NCBI RefSeq assembly: GCF_963662755.1
Contig: NZ_OY759725.1
Span: forward strand, 62,001 to 126,000
Direction: 5' to 3'
DNA: 64,000 nucleotides
DNA from: an uncultured Sulfurimonas sp.
GTDB lineage: Bacteria > Campylobacterota > Campylobacteria > Campylobacterales > Sulfurimonadaceae
Shown here: piece after piece, positions 1-8,185 of the stretch
Layout of the letters: each line of letters begins with the position of its first letter
How positions within the stretch are numbered: position 1 is the stretch's first letter
The notes under the pieces: generated by a model
The model's input: only the letters and a program-made list of their open reading frames with translations
What the model was told of the DNA's origin: nothing
The model's database searches: none
Program-made: the position numbers and the translations under genes

Positions 1-74
1 CCAAGTCTTCCAACTCCATAAAGTGAAGCGATAACAAGTAAAAATATCAGCGTTTTTTTAAGAAACTTTTTCAA
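1..74 (-). CDS. Partial membrane or secreted protein, N-terminus only
   Basis: Only the first 24 codons lie in the window; the gene runs off the left edge. They start at a TTG codon (72-74 on the complement) preceded at good spacing by AAGGA, and read MKKFLKKTLIFLLVIASLYG, then a few more residues. This is a lysine-rich start followed by a hydrophobic stretch, typical of a signal peptide or first membrane helix. The start overlaps the end of the PAP2 gene by 17 nt, so the two are probably co-transcribed. Function cannot be told from this fragment. Confidence 0.6.
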   Translation of the reverse strand, partial: MKKFLKKTLIFLLVIASLYGVGRL

Positions 75-732
75 TTTTTTTCCTTAGCTTAGAGTATAAA
101 AACATAGTTGAGAGTGTACCTATTAGTACACCTGCTAGCAAATCACTTACAAAATGGTCGTTTGCAAGAAGTCTGCTACAAGATAAAACCACAGCAAAAC
201 TCAACCATAAAAAAATATACCTAGGAAAAAGTATGCTAAGGTAAGTAAAGGCTGTAAAAACTGTAGTCGTATGCCCCGATGGAAAAGAAGAGTAAGTTGT
301 TGGTGCATCCATTAAGGTAATATAATGGTACTTCATTTTTTCTACAAAACCCATACCATGGTTTTGAAAAAGTAAAAATCCATACTCATCGCTATCGCCT
401 CGCATTCCCCAAGGTCGGATGCGACCAAATAGTTGTTTTAAAACTAAACTAATTAAACCAGAAAAAAGATTGATATAAAGAAGAAATAAAAATCTTTGCT
501 GATATAGTTCATTTTTTTTGTAAAACTTGAAAAACAAATAGCCAATAAGGGCAGTTCCTATATACCAGTGAGACTCTCCAAAGATGCTTATAAAATCGCC
601 AATAGGCTCATAAGTCTTTACATCAGATAGAAAAAACTCAGCTACTATTTTGTCAAGTACAAAGTATGATATAGGGATTAAAATAACTATAGTAAGTATG
701 TATAATAAATAAGTTTTTTTTGAAAAAATCAT
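58..732 (-). CDS. PAP2-family membrane phosphatase
   Basis: 224-residue multi-pass membrane protein with the full PAP2 (type 2 phosphatidic acid phosphatase) signature: K99-x6-RP (KQLFGRIRP), PSGH at about 151-154, and SR-x5-H-x3-D at about 186-197 (SRLLANDHFVSD). The histidines in motifs 2 and 3 are the expected catalytic pair. The family removes phosphate from lipid phosphates such as undecaprenyl pyrophosphate, phosphatidic acid or lipid A. Sitting in a glycosyltransferase operon, with a 4-nt overlap to the GT39-like gene upstream, it may recycle a polyprenyl carrier or dephosphorylate a lipid-linked sugar. The exact substrate is inference. Confidence 0.88.
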   Translation of the reverse strand: MIFSKKTYLLYILTIVILIPISYFVLDKIVAEFFLSDVKTYEPIGDFISIFGESHWYIGTALIGYLFFKFYKKNELYQQRFLFLLYINLFSGLISLVLKQLFGRIRPWGMRGDSDEYGFLLFQNHGMGFVEKMKYHYITLMDAPTTYSSFPSGHTTTVFTAFTYLSILFPRYIFLWLSFAVVLSCSRLLANDHFVSDLLAGVLIGTLSTMFLYSKLRKKIEKVS

Positions 733-2159
733 CTAAGACCTTGATAGTTGTTGCATCTAATAAGTTCAATAGTATTTACTTTTGAGTTATTTAAAATTAT
801 ATCAAATTCACTTAGTTTTACAACTTTATCACACTTCATATAGGTGTTTATCTCTTTTTTAAATGCATCTGTGTTTATGATGATTAAATCTTTGCCAAAA
901 GGTTTTTCTTTTTCCCAAACATCGAACTGATCATCTCTGTCGTCTATGAGATAAACTCTAGAGTTAAAGTTACGGTTGTAGTACAAAGCACGAGATGCTA
1001 AAGTCCAGTTTGTGAGGGCTATGGCTTGTGTTTTTTTGTCTTTGATGTGTTCGTTTGCTTTTTTCATTATAGTGTTCCAACCATATATATCACGATGAAG
1101 TGATTTGTAATCTGGTTGAGGAATAAACTTAAATCCAAGCTCTGCATAAGAAATAGTACTTAAAATAAGTCCAAAACCAATAGCGAATTTTAGATATTTC
1201 GTAGATACTTGTAAGATATAAAAAGTTCCAATAGGAATAAAAAGCATATAAAAAAGAGCCGACCAATGAGGCAGAGCAGGTTTATATAGAGATGCATAAG
1301 TGAAAAACACAATCATAACTAAACCAAATAGAGCCGTTAAAAATAGAGTTGAATTTTTACTCATTAGAGCCTTGTATAGACCATAAAAAGCTAAAGGAGC
1401 TAAAAAAGGATTGTAAGCTCCTATTTGCGCTCCTAAAGAAGTTACAAAACCATTCCAGTCAATAGTGCTACTTCCAACTACATGGCTACTTTGATAAGCA
1501 AAACTTGACCAATCATTTTGAATGTTCCAGATGATTACGGGAAGAATTATTATAAAAGCTATGATGATAGATGGAATGATTTTTGGTGTATAAAAAAGCT
1601 CGTATCTTTTTTTAATGATGATATAGATGATTATGGGAGCTATAAAAAGAATTGCTGTATATTTTGCTAAACCTGCTAAACCTAACAAAATTCCAAGCAC
1701 AAGCCAAGAAGATAAAGTGTTATTTTGTTCAATTTTTATAACTGTAAAAATAATTGGTAATATAAGTAAAAATAGTAGAGTATCTGGCATTAGCATAAGA
1801 AAAAGAGCATTAAAAAGAAATGAAGCATGAAGTGCTAAAACTGCTATAAAAGCTTCATTTGTGTTTTTGTTAATGTCGTAAATGAGTTTATAAATAAAAA
1901 TAGAGGTCACAAAACCTATGATGATTGCCGCGACTCTAGCACCAAACTCATTCGTGCCAAAAATAGAGGTAAAAATATACTGAACCCAACCAACTAAAGG
2001 AGGGTGATCAAAATAACTCAAATCTAAGTTTAGAGCATAAAGAACATAGTGAGCTTCATCAACACCAAGCCCCACAAATGGAGCTAAAGCGAGCCGTAAG
2101 AGGGCTACAAAGCTAATAAAATAAAGGAAATTTTTGTGAGGGTTATTTACTAAGATCAT
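729..2159 (-). CDS. GT-C (GT39/ArnT-like) glycosyltransferase
   Basis: 476-residue polytopic protein. Near the N-terminus it carries the acidic motif GVDEAHYVLY followed by YFDHPPLVGW, the arrangement seen in the PMT/ArnT group of polyprenyl-phosphate-sugar transferases. These enzymes move a sugar from a polyprenyl-phosphate donor to a lipid or protein outside the cytoplasmic membrane. The C-terminal 130 residues are soluble and probably periplasmic. The start overlaps the GT9 gene by 17 nt and the end overlaps the PAP2 gene by 4 nt. A paralogue with the same DE and DHPP motifs lies at 4358-5752, so two related sugar transfers are likely. Acceptor and sugar are unknown. Confidence 0.85.
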   Translation of the reverse strand: MILVNNPHKNFLYFISFVALLRLALAPFVGLGVDEAHYVLYALNLDLSYFDHPPLVGWVQYIFTSIFGTNEFGARVAAIIIGFVTSIFIYKLIYDINKNTNEAFIAVLALHASFLFNALFLMLMPDTLLFLLILPIIFTVIKIEQNNTLSSWLVLGILLGLAGLAKYTAILFIAPIIIYIIIKKRYELFYTPKIIPSIIIAFIIILPVIIWNIQNDWSSFAYQSSHVVGSSTIDWNGFVTSLGAQIGAYNPFLAPLAFYGLYKALMSKNSTLFLTALFGLVMIVFFTYASLYKPALPHWSALFYMLFIPIGTFYILQVSTKYLKFAIGFGLILSTISYAELGFKFIPQPDYKSLHRDIYGWNTIMKKANEHIKDKKTQAIALTNWTLASRALYYNRNFNSRVYLIDDRDDQFDVWEKEKPFGKDLIIINTDAFKKEINTYMKCDKVVKLSEFDIILNNSKVNTIELIRCNNYQGLR

Positions 2160-3366
2160 TAAGCTTTGGTTTAAGTGTGTTAAATACCCACTCAGGAGTT
2201 ATTATCTGGATACATTGATTGTCTGTACATGGTGTTTTTCTATGGTTAGATGCACTAACACAAGGGCTACAAGCCATACCAGCATATATAGGAGTAGTTG
2301 GACCAAGTGAGCCATAAAGTGCAGGAGTTTCAGGTCCAAAAAGAACAAAAGTATGCATATCTGTAATAGATGCAAAGTGAGCAGGTCCAGAGTCATTTGT
2401 AAGCATAAATTTACTTATACTATAAAGAGTAGGGAGTTGTAAAAATTTAATGGCACCTGCAAAGTTAATGCATCTCTTACTATTAACGTAGTTACAAAGC
2501 ATCTGTGCACCTTCTTTTTCAGCAGGAGCGCCAGTTAAGAGAATGATTGCATCTGCATTGTAATCTAAGATAAGTTTAATAACATCACCATAATTTTCTT
2601 TGTCCCATCTTCTTTGAGGAAGCAGATCAGATGCATTTGAATTAACTAAAATAACATGATTTTTCTCTTTATCAAAGCCTTCGTACATATCCGAGATTAC
2701 TCTTAAAACGTCTTTTTGCTCTTCTTCGCTTATAACAGCTTTTGCAATTACAATCTCATCATCTGGAATGACTCTTTTTGTAAATGGTAACTCTTCTTTT
2801 TCACTTAAAAGGGCATCTACTAAAGAGATAAAATTCTTCGCTATATGTTGATGTGCGTTGTAAGCTACTTTTTTAGTTAAGAAGTCACCTCTATATAAAC
2901 CTTCATTATGAAATGCATGAAAACCTACACGATTAACAGCCCCACTAGCTACTGTTAAGAGTGCAGTAAAACGAGAAAATAGTTCTAAATCTATAACAGA
3001 ATCTATCTCATTTATGCGACACCATTTTAAAAACTCTATAGCACTTTTAGCAAGATTGATAATAGAACTCTCATCAATTGTAAATATATTTTCCTCTTTT
3101 ACAGTCTCAAGAAGTTGCAAACTTACCTTATTTTTAGAAAATATAACAAAAAATAGTTCGCCTTCGATGTTTTGTTTTAGTTTTCTCATAGCCGGATCAA
3201 CTATGATGGCACTTCCCATTTCTGAGAGTTCTATAAGAAGTACATTTTTTGGTTTTATACTTGGAGGCGGAGTAAAAAAATCAACAGTTTTTTTAATAAT
3301 AGTACCTAAAAATGTAAGTGGTACACCAGCGTAGTGGTCTATGTTTCTCATTGTATCTACATTCAT
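2143..3366 (-). CDS. GT9-family glycosyltransferase (heptosyltransferase-like)
   Basis: 407 residues with the glycosyltransferase family 9 fold. There are two Rossmann halves; the C-terminal one contains a nucleotide-sugar pocket (DSGPAHFASI, then FVLFGPETP) and a cysteine-rich loop with CSPC and CTDNQC before the last helix, as in LPS heptosyltransferases. It lacks a signal peptide and should act on the cytoplasmic face. The family adds heptose or related sugars to the lipopolysaccharide core from ADP-sugars. With GT-C enzymes on either side in the same operon, a role in a surface glycolipid is likely. The precise sugar is not known; waaC, waaF and waaQ cannot be told apart here. Confidence 0.85.
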   Translation of the reverse strand: MNVDTMRNIDHYAGVPLTFLGTIIKKTVDFFTPPPSIKPKNVLLIELSEMGSAIIVDPAMRKLKQNIEGELFFVIFSKNKVSLQLLETVKEENIFTIDESSIINLAKSAIEFLKWCRINEIDSVIDLELFSRFTALLTVASGAVNRVGFHAFHNEGLYRGDFLTKKVAYNAHQHIAKNFISLVDALLSEKEELPFTKRVIPDDEIVIAKAVISEEEQKDVLRVISDMYEGFDKEKNHVILVNSNASDLLPQRRWDKENYGDVIKLILDYNADAIILLTGAPAEKEGAQMLCNYVNSKRCINFAGAIKFLQLPTLYSISKFMLTNDSGPAHFASITDMHTFVLFGPETPALYGSLGPTTPIYAGMACSPCVSASNHRKTPCTDNQCIQIITPEWVFNTLKPKLNDLSK

Positions 3367-3399
3367 AATAGTTATAATTCCTTTAGTTTTTTTAAATTT

Positions 3400-4305
3400 T
3401 TAAGTTGCACGTTTGCTCTTTACCCAGAAGTAAGCACCAGGAGTAGAAGCTATAATAAGAAGTAATCCATATAAAATACTCATAGCTAAAACTTTAGTCT
3501 CATCTGCTCCAACTAACATAAATATACCGACCATAGCACCTTCACGTATTCCCCAGCCAGCAAGTGATATGGGAACAATAGTAAGTAAAAATACAGGCGG
3601 TATAGCTATAAGAAATATCTGAAACGACAAGTGAAAATCTATGCTAAGAGCAAGAGCATAAAGAGATAAAACAGTAAGTAGATGCACACCCACTGAGATA
3701 GCTATATGTTTATATAAAATAGTTCTATCGGCATATAGTTTGTTTAATCTTTTAGCTAGTCTGTGAAAAAGGTCTAAGCCTTTGTATTTTGCTAAAAAAG
3801 TAATTTTTTCAAGATGAAACAAAAGAGTAAAACCGCTAATGCCACCTACTGTTATAATTATGATTAATAGTGAAAATTCTTTATCAAAAGTTCCAAAGAA
3901 GATGATTGTGGCAAGAAGATTTAAAACTAAAAGACCAACAAGTCCTACAATTCTATCTACAAAAACACCATAAAAAGCATCTTTTTTCCCGTATCCCTTT
4001 TGAGTTAAGTCTATAATCCGAACAGCATCCCCACCAATACTACTAGGCAGTACTTGATTAAAAAAGGATGCTTTAAAGTAGCTCTTGACATAGTATGAAA
4101 CTTTTTCATCGAAAATTAACAACTTCATAATGAGTCGCCATCTATATGCAGCTACATAAGTACTTCCAAGTTGAAAAAGTAGGGCAATTAAGATTGTCCC
4201 ACCATGACTTTTTGCAAGTATGGCTATAAGATTTTCAAAATCTACATACTGAAATAGAAAATAAAACATAATAATAGTTATAATTAATTTTATAGTATTT
4301 TTCAT
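3400..4305 (-). CDS. Flippase-like membrane protein (LPG synthase TM / UPF0104 family)
   Basis: 301-residue integral membrane protein of the lysylphosphatidylglycerol-synthase transmembrane-domain family. Family features visible are the motif LPSSIGGDAVRI near residue 85-100, the DRIVGLVGLL helix and the SLAGWGIREGAM segment near the C-terminus. It lacks the soluble aminoacyl-transferase domain of true MprF, so it is the stand-alone flippase-like form. Such proteins often sit in operons for glycolipids or lipid-linked sugars, as here (33 nt before the GT9 gene, 52 nt after the upstream GT39-like gene). A role moving a lipid-linked intermediate is inference from context. Confidence 0.82.
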   Translation of the reverse strand: MKNTIKLIITIIMFYFLFQYVDFENLIAILAKSHGGTILIALLFQLGSTYVAAYRWRLIMKLLIFDEKVSYYVKSYFKASFFNQVLPSSIGGDAVRIIDLTQKGYGKKDAFYGVFVDRIVGLVGLLVLNLLATIIFFGTFDKEFSLLIIIITVGGISGFTLLFHLEKITFLAKYKGLDLFHRLAKRLNKLYADRTILYKHIAISVGVHLLTVLSLYALALSIDFHLSFQIFLIAIPPVFLLTIVPISLAGWGIREGAMVGIFMLVGADETKVLAMSILYGLLLIIASTPGAYFWVKSKRAT

Positions 4306-4357
4306 CTTTTACCGTATTTTAAATTCTTGTGATTTTATCAAAAAATGCATTAATGTT

Positions 4358-5752
4358 TTATTTGGCATTGCTTACTCTATAGATATATAGGGTTTTTGTT
4401 TTATCAATCCCTTTTTTTGTTGTGTATGTATCTACAAGTTTTACATCACTATATAAAGCTTCTAATCTTTGAAGTTCAGGATCTCTAGTGAGAACTAAAC
4501 CATCTTTTAAATACTCTTTTTCTCTCCACATATCGTATTGTGAAAATCTGCTTTTTGGAGCTATGTCTGTATCTGGATGCTCTTTTAAATAGTACTTCAA
4601 ATATGCAGCCATTGTTAAATGATCTCCATAAAAACTATCACCATCTTTAGCGTGAGTTTGTAGAAGTTCAACAGCTTCTTTATTTCCATGCATCCTCTCT
4701 TGAACTACTTCTAGGAAAAATAAAAATCCAAATCGACCTAAGATTGTAAAGATTATGGCGATAATAAGACCGACTTTAAAGGTCTTTACAAGTTTGTAGT
4801 GCTCAAAAATATAAGCAGTTAAAATGGCACCAGAAATGTAGGCTGGAGCACTGTAGTTTAGAGCCATTCTTGTATATAAACTTTTATATGTAAAAAAAAG
4901 AATAATAACAACTGTACTAAGTGCTAAGAAAAAAAGCTTGTCATCTTTGTAGTAGAGTTTATCTTTTGCTAAAAAGTAAAATAATACGCCCGCAAATATA
5001 GGAGAAAATATTCCAAATTGACCAGCTACAAAGTCAGTTAAAAGATGCAAATATATTTTAAAGCTATCAGTAGTTCCATGACCTAGTTGAAAAGAAAAGC
5101 TTATCCAATCGTTTTGATAGTTCCACCAAAGCATCGGAGACACCACTACAAAAGCTAAAAAAATTGCCAAGTAAAAGTTTGCTTTTAAAAATATCTCTCT
5201 TCTTTTTAAAACTATAAAAACTAATAGTATAAATACAAATAAAATAGCTGTATATTTACTTAGCATCATTAAACCAAGCGTAATTCCTGTAAGTGCATAA
5301 TCTATAGTTTTACCAAAAAATATAGCTCTATAAGAGTAATAAAGCGCAATAGAAGAGAATAAAATAAGTGGAGAATCTGGTGTTGTGATAATAAAGCCAG
5401 CGTGAACTAAGATAATGCTTGAGAAAATTAGTACAGCTTTTAGAGCAGTTTTTTCATCAAACATAAGAGATGTAAGTTTAAAAATATATATAGCTGAGAT
5501 GCTCATAGAAAAGACATTTACAAGTCTAACTCCCCACTCAGCTTGAGATATAAAGTTTGTAATATAAATCATATAAGCTATAAAAGGTGGATGATCATAG
5601 TAACCAGTTTGTAGATGATGACTCCACATCCAATAGTAAGCTTCATCCCCATGAAGAGGTAAAAAAGCGTTGTAAACTGCAGAAAAAATAGCTAAACATA
5701 AAATGATAATATAGGCATTTTTTTTGGGTTGTTTGTATAGATGTTCTAGCAT
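4358..5752 (-). CDS. GT-C (GT39/ArnT-like) glycosyltransferase, paralogue
   Basis: 464-residue polytopic protein, first gene of the minus-strand envelope operon. The first periplasmic loop holds HGDEAYYWMWSHHLQTG and YDHPP, the acidic donor-binding motif of the PMT/ArnT GT-C superfamily. It is the same architecture as the 729-2159 product, with a soluble C-terminal region carrying DMWREKEYL where the paralogue has DVWEKEKPF. The pair probably arose by duplication. The start ATG at 5752 has AAGGGA upstream. Substrate unknown; a surface lipid or protein sugar modification is the likely job. Confidence 0.85.
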   Translation of the reverse strand: MLEHLYKQPKKNAYIIILCLAIFSAVYNAFLPLHGDEAYYWMWSHHLQTGYYDHPPFIAYMIYITNFISQAEWGVRLVNVFSMSISAIYIFKLTSLMFDEKTALKAVLIFSSIILVHAGFIITTPDSPLILFSSIALYYSYRAIFFGKTIDYALTGITLGLMMLSKYTAILFVFILLVFIVLKRREIFLKANFYLAIFLAFVVVSPMLWWNYQNDWISFSFQLGHGTTDSFKIYLHLLTDFVAGQFGIFSPIFAGVLFYFLAKDKLYYKDDKLFFLALSTVVIILFFTYKSLYTRMALNYSAPAYISGAILTAYIFEHYKLVKTFKVGLIIAIIFTILGRFGFLFFLEVVQERMHGNKEAVELLQTHAKDGDSFYGDHLTMAAYLKYYLKEHPDTDIAPKSRFSQYDMWREKEYLKDGLVLTRDPELQRLEALYSDVKLVDTYTTKKGIDKTKTLYIYRVSNAK

Positions 5753-5776
5753 ATTTTATCCCTTAATATTTGTGTA

Positions 5777-5836
5777 ATTGTACTGTTTTAATATTCATAA
5801 TTCAATTATTTTTTTATTTTATGATAGCTGTATAAT
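5777..5836. promoter_or_regulatory. Divergent promoter region between the glycosyltransferase operon and motA
   Basis: The gap 5753-5884 separates divergent operons. On the plus strand there is a canonical TATAAT at 5831-5836, 48 nt before the motA start, and a second weaker TATTAT at 5848. On the minus strand TACAAT (complement of 5777-5782) precedes the glycosyltransferase start. Flanking DNA is T-rich, and -35 boxes are not recognisable, as is usual in Campylobacterota. No sigma-54 or sigma-28 site was evident for motA. Sites assigned by eye only. Confidence 0.4.
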
Positions 5837-5884
5837 ATTTTTTGTGGTATTATAAGCTCAATATTTACTCTTTAAGGTATTTGA

Positions 5885-6649
5885 ATGGATTTAGGTACGG
5901 TTGTTGGTATAGTTCTGATCTTAGCTCTTCTTCTTGGTGCTATGTCAATGGGTGTTGGTGTTGGTGCATATATAGATATTCCATCTGTTTTAATTGTTGT
6001 TGGTGGTAGTATTGGTGCATTGATGATATCTTTTAAACCATCACAAATGAAGGCTTTTGCAAAAGTTTTTATGATTGCTATTAAGCCTACTGTTGAAGAT
6101 GAAGCAGAGCTTATTAAGAAGCTAGTTGATTTTGCTACAAAGGCTAGAAAAGATGGCATTTTAGCTCTTGAGAGTGAAGTTAACGCTGAACCAAATGAGT
6201 TTTTGAAAAAAGGTCTCTCTATGGCTATTGATGGTAGTGAGCCCGATACTATTAGAGAACTTTTAGAGATAGATATGGAACAAACAAGCACTCGTCATAA
6301 AGTACATGGTTCTATATTTAATAACTGGGCAGGTCTTGCTGGAGCTATGGGAATGGTTGGTACTCTTATTGGTCTAGTTGCGATGCTTTTAAATATGGCA
6401 GATCCATCAGCTATTGGTCCATCAATGGCAGTTGCTTTACTTACAACTATGTATGGAGCGATTATTGGAAATGTTGTTGGTACTCCGATATACAATATTT
6501 TAACAATTAGAAATGATGAAGAGACTTTAGTAAAAGAGATGATTTTATCTGGAATTATGTCTATCCAATCTGGAGATGCCCCTAGGGTTCTTGAAGCAAA
6601 ACTTTTGGCTTATTTAGCTCCTAAAGATCGTGTGAGTCAATTTGACTAA
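5885..6649 (+). CDS. motA: Flagellar stator protein MotA (PomA-like)
   Basis: 254-residue membrane protein, the A subunit of the flagellar stator. It starts MDLGTVVGIV and carries AMGMVGTLIGLVAMLLNM followed by DPSAIGPSMAVALLTT, which is far closer to the PomA pattern of sodium-driven Vibrio motors than to E. coli MotA. Charged residues of the cytoplasmic loop that contact FliG are present (KARKDGILALESE, around 86-98), as are the conserved prolines near the last helices. ATG at 5885 follows TAAGG. motB follows after 13 nt. Ion specificity (proton or sodium) cannot be read with certainty. Confidence 0.95.
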   Translation: MDLGTVVGIVLILALLLGAMSMGVGVGAYIDIPSVLIVVGGSIGALMISFKPSQMKAFAKVFMIAIKPTVEDEAELIKKLVDFATKARKDGILALESEVNAEPNEFLKKGLSMAIDGSEPDTIRELLEIDMEQTSTRHKVHGSIFNNWAGLAGAMGMVGTLIGLVAMLLNMADPSAIGPSMAVALLTTMYGAIIGNVVGTPIYNILTIRNDEETLVKEMILSGIMSIQSGDAPRVLEAKLLAYLAPKDRVSQFD

Positions 6650-6662
6650 TGGATATTAAATA

Positions 6663-7439
6663 ATGGCTAAGCAAAAATGTCCTGATTGTGAAGAGTGTCT
6701 CCCTGCTTGGTTGGCTGCTTTTGGTGACTTAATGTCCCTTCTTTTGTGTTTTTTCGTTCTTCTTCTTTCTATGTCAAGTATGGATGCTAAAAAGATTTCT
6801 GAAGCTATTGGTTCACTCTCTGGTGCTATGAGTGTTTTAGAAGGCGGAACAAAGACAGAGATATCAAAGCGACGTATTCAAGAATCTACGCCTATAGAGG
6901 CTCAAGATGAAACAACCGAAGCCGTAAACAGAATTACTCAAGCTGCCATAGATGCAAATGAGATGATAGAAAAAGGTCATGGTCCTGCTATTTCGGTTGA
7001 AGAGGCTCAAGAGGGTTTTGTTATAGAACTTCCCGCATCTCTGCTTTTTAAATCAGGAAGTGCAACTATAGAAAATGAAGATGCTTTGTTGTTCTTAAAG
7101 CGTGTTGCACTTATAGTAGAAGAGTTACCAAACACTATGCAAGTTAGCGTCCAAGGTCATACTGACAATCAAAATCCTGGAAAAAATAGTGTTTTTAAAG
7201 ACAACTGGGAACTCTCTTCTGCAAGAGCAATCTCAGTACTTCAAGAGCTTTTACTTGATGGTGTAGATCCAAAAAGAATAAGTGCAGCTGGATTTGCTGA
7301 GTATAAACCTTTGGCAACAAATGTTACAAAAACAGGACGTGAAAAAAACCGTAGAGTTGAGCTTCATTTTTATGGTAGCAAAGCAGATCAAGAAGCAAAA
7401 GTAAAACGATCAGTTTTAGATAAGGCAACAAGTAAATAA
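6663..7439 (+). CDS. motB: Flagellar stator protein MotB (PomB-like)
   Basis: 258 residues: a short cytoplasmic tail with a CPDCEEC cysteine cluster (C6, C9, C12), one membrane helix with the ion-binding aspartate D22 in GDLMSLLLCFFVLLLS, a plug/linker region, and a C-terminal OmpA-like peptidoglycan-binding domain (VQGHTDNQ, then GREKNRRVELHF). The DLMSLLxCFFVLLLS signature, including the cysteine seven residues after the aspartate, matches PomB. It anchors the stator to the cell wall and forms the ion channel with MotA. The last base of its stop codon is the first base of the fliP start. Confidence 0.95.
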   Translation: MAKQKCPDCEECLPAWLAAFGDLMSLLLCFFVLLLSMSSMDAKKISEAIGSLSGAMSVLEGGTKTEISKRRIQESTPIEAQDETTEAVNRITQAAIDANEMIEKGHGPAISVEEAQEGFVIELPASLLFKSGSATIENEDALLFLKRVALIVEELPNTMQVSVQGHTDNQNPGKNSVFKDNWELSSARAISVLQELLLDGVDPKRISAAGFAEYKPLATNVTKTGREKNRRVELHFYGSKADQEAKVKRSVLDKATSK

Positions 7440-8173
7440 TGTTAAGATTTGCAATCGTGTTTTTTGCTTTTGCTTCCATTTTAGGTGCAGAAGCTGTAAC
7501 TATACCTACTATGAACTTTAATCTTGCAGCACCAGATACCCCTCAGCAATTAGTAAGTTCTCTTAATGTTTTAGTCGCTCTAACTCTTCTTTTTTTAGCT
7601 CCGAGTATGATACTCGTTATGACAACTTTTACTCGTTTTGTTATAGTCTTTGGTTTTTTAAGACAAGCCTTAGGAACACAGCAAGTCCCACCTACACAAC
7701 TTCTTGTAATGCTTGCAATGATACTTACATTTTTTGTTATGGAACCAATAGGACAACAATCTTATGATAATGGAATTAAACCATATATAGAAGAAAAAAT
7801 AGGTTATGAGGAGGCTTTTGATAAAACTGCACTTCCTTTTAAAAACTTTATGGTTAGAAATACTAGAGAAAAAGATTTAGCACTTTTTTTTAGAATAAGA
7901 AAGATGGAAAATCCAGCAACAATAGCTGATGTCCCACTCTCGGTTATAATTCCAGCTTTTGTAATAAGTGAGTTAAAAACTGCTTTTGAGATAGGGTTTT
8001 TATTGTTTTTACCATTTTTAGTTATTGATATGGTTGTTGCATCTATACTTATGTCTATGGGTATGATGATGCTCCCACCTGTTATGATTTCTCTGCCTTT
8101 TAAGATACTTGTATTTGTTTTGATTGATGGATGGAACTTACTCATTGGTAATCTAATAGCAACGATAAAATAG
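7439..8173 (+). CDS. fliP: Flagellar type III export protein FliP
   Basis: 244 residues with a cleavable signal peptide (MLRFAIVFFAFASILGAEA), as FliP has, then four membrane helices. Hallmarks are TTFTRFVIVFGFLRQALGTQ and PPTQLLVMLAMILTFFVMEP in the N-terminal half, and FLPFLVIDMVVASILMSMGM and MMLPPVMISLPFKILVFVL in the C-terminal half. FliP forms the core of the export gate with FliQ and FliR. Here it follows motB with a 1-nt overlap, an unusual location because fliP usually sits with fliQ or alone; no fliQ or fliR is nearby. Confidence 0.96.
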   Translation: MLRFAIVFFAFASILGAEAVTIPTMNFNLAAPDTPQQLVSSLNVLVALTLLFLAPSMILVMTTFTRFVIVFGFLRQALGTQQVPPTQLLVMLAMILTFFVMEPIGQQSYDNGIKPYIEEKIGYEEAFDKTALPFKNFMVRNTREKDLALFFRIRKMENPATIADVPLSVIIPAFVISELKTAFEIGFLLFLPFLVIDMVVASILMSMGMMMLPPVMISLPFKILVFVLIDGWNLLIGNLIATIK

Positions 8174-8185
8174 GATATATTTGAA

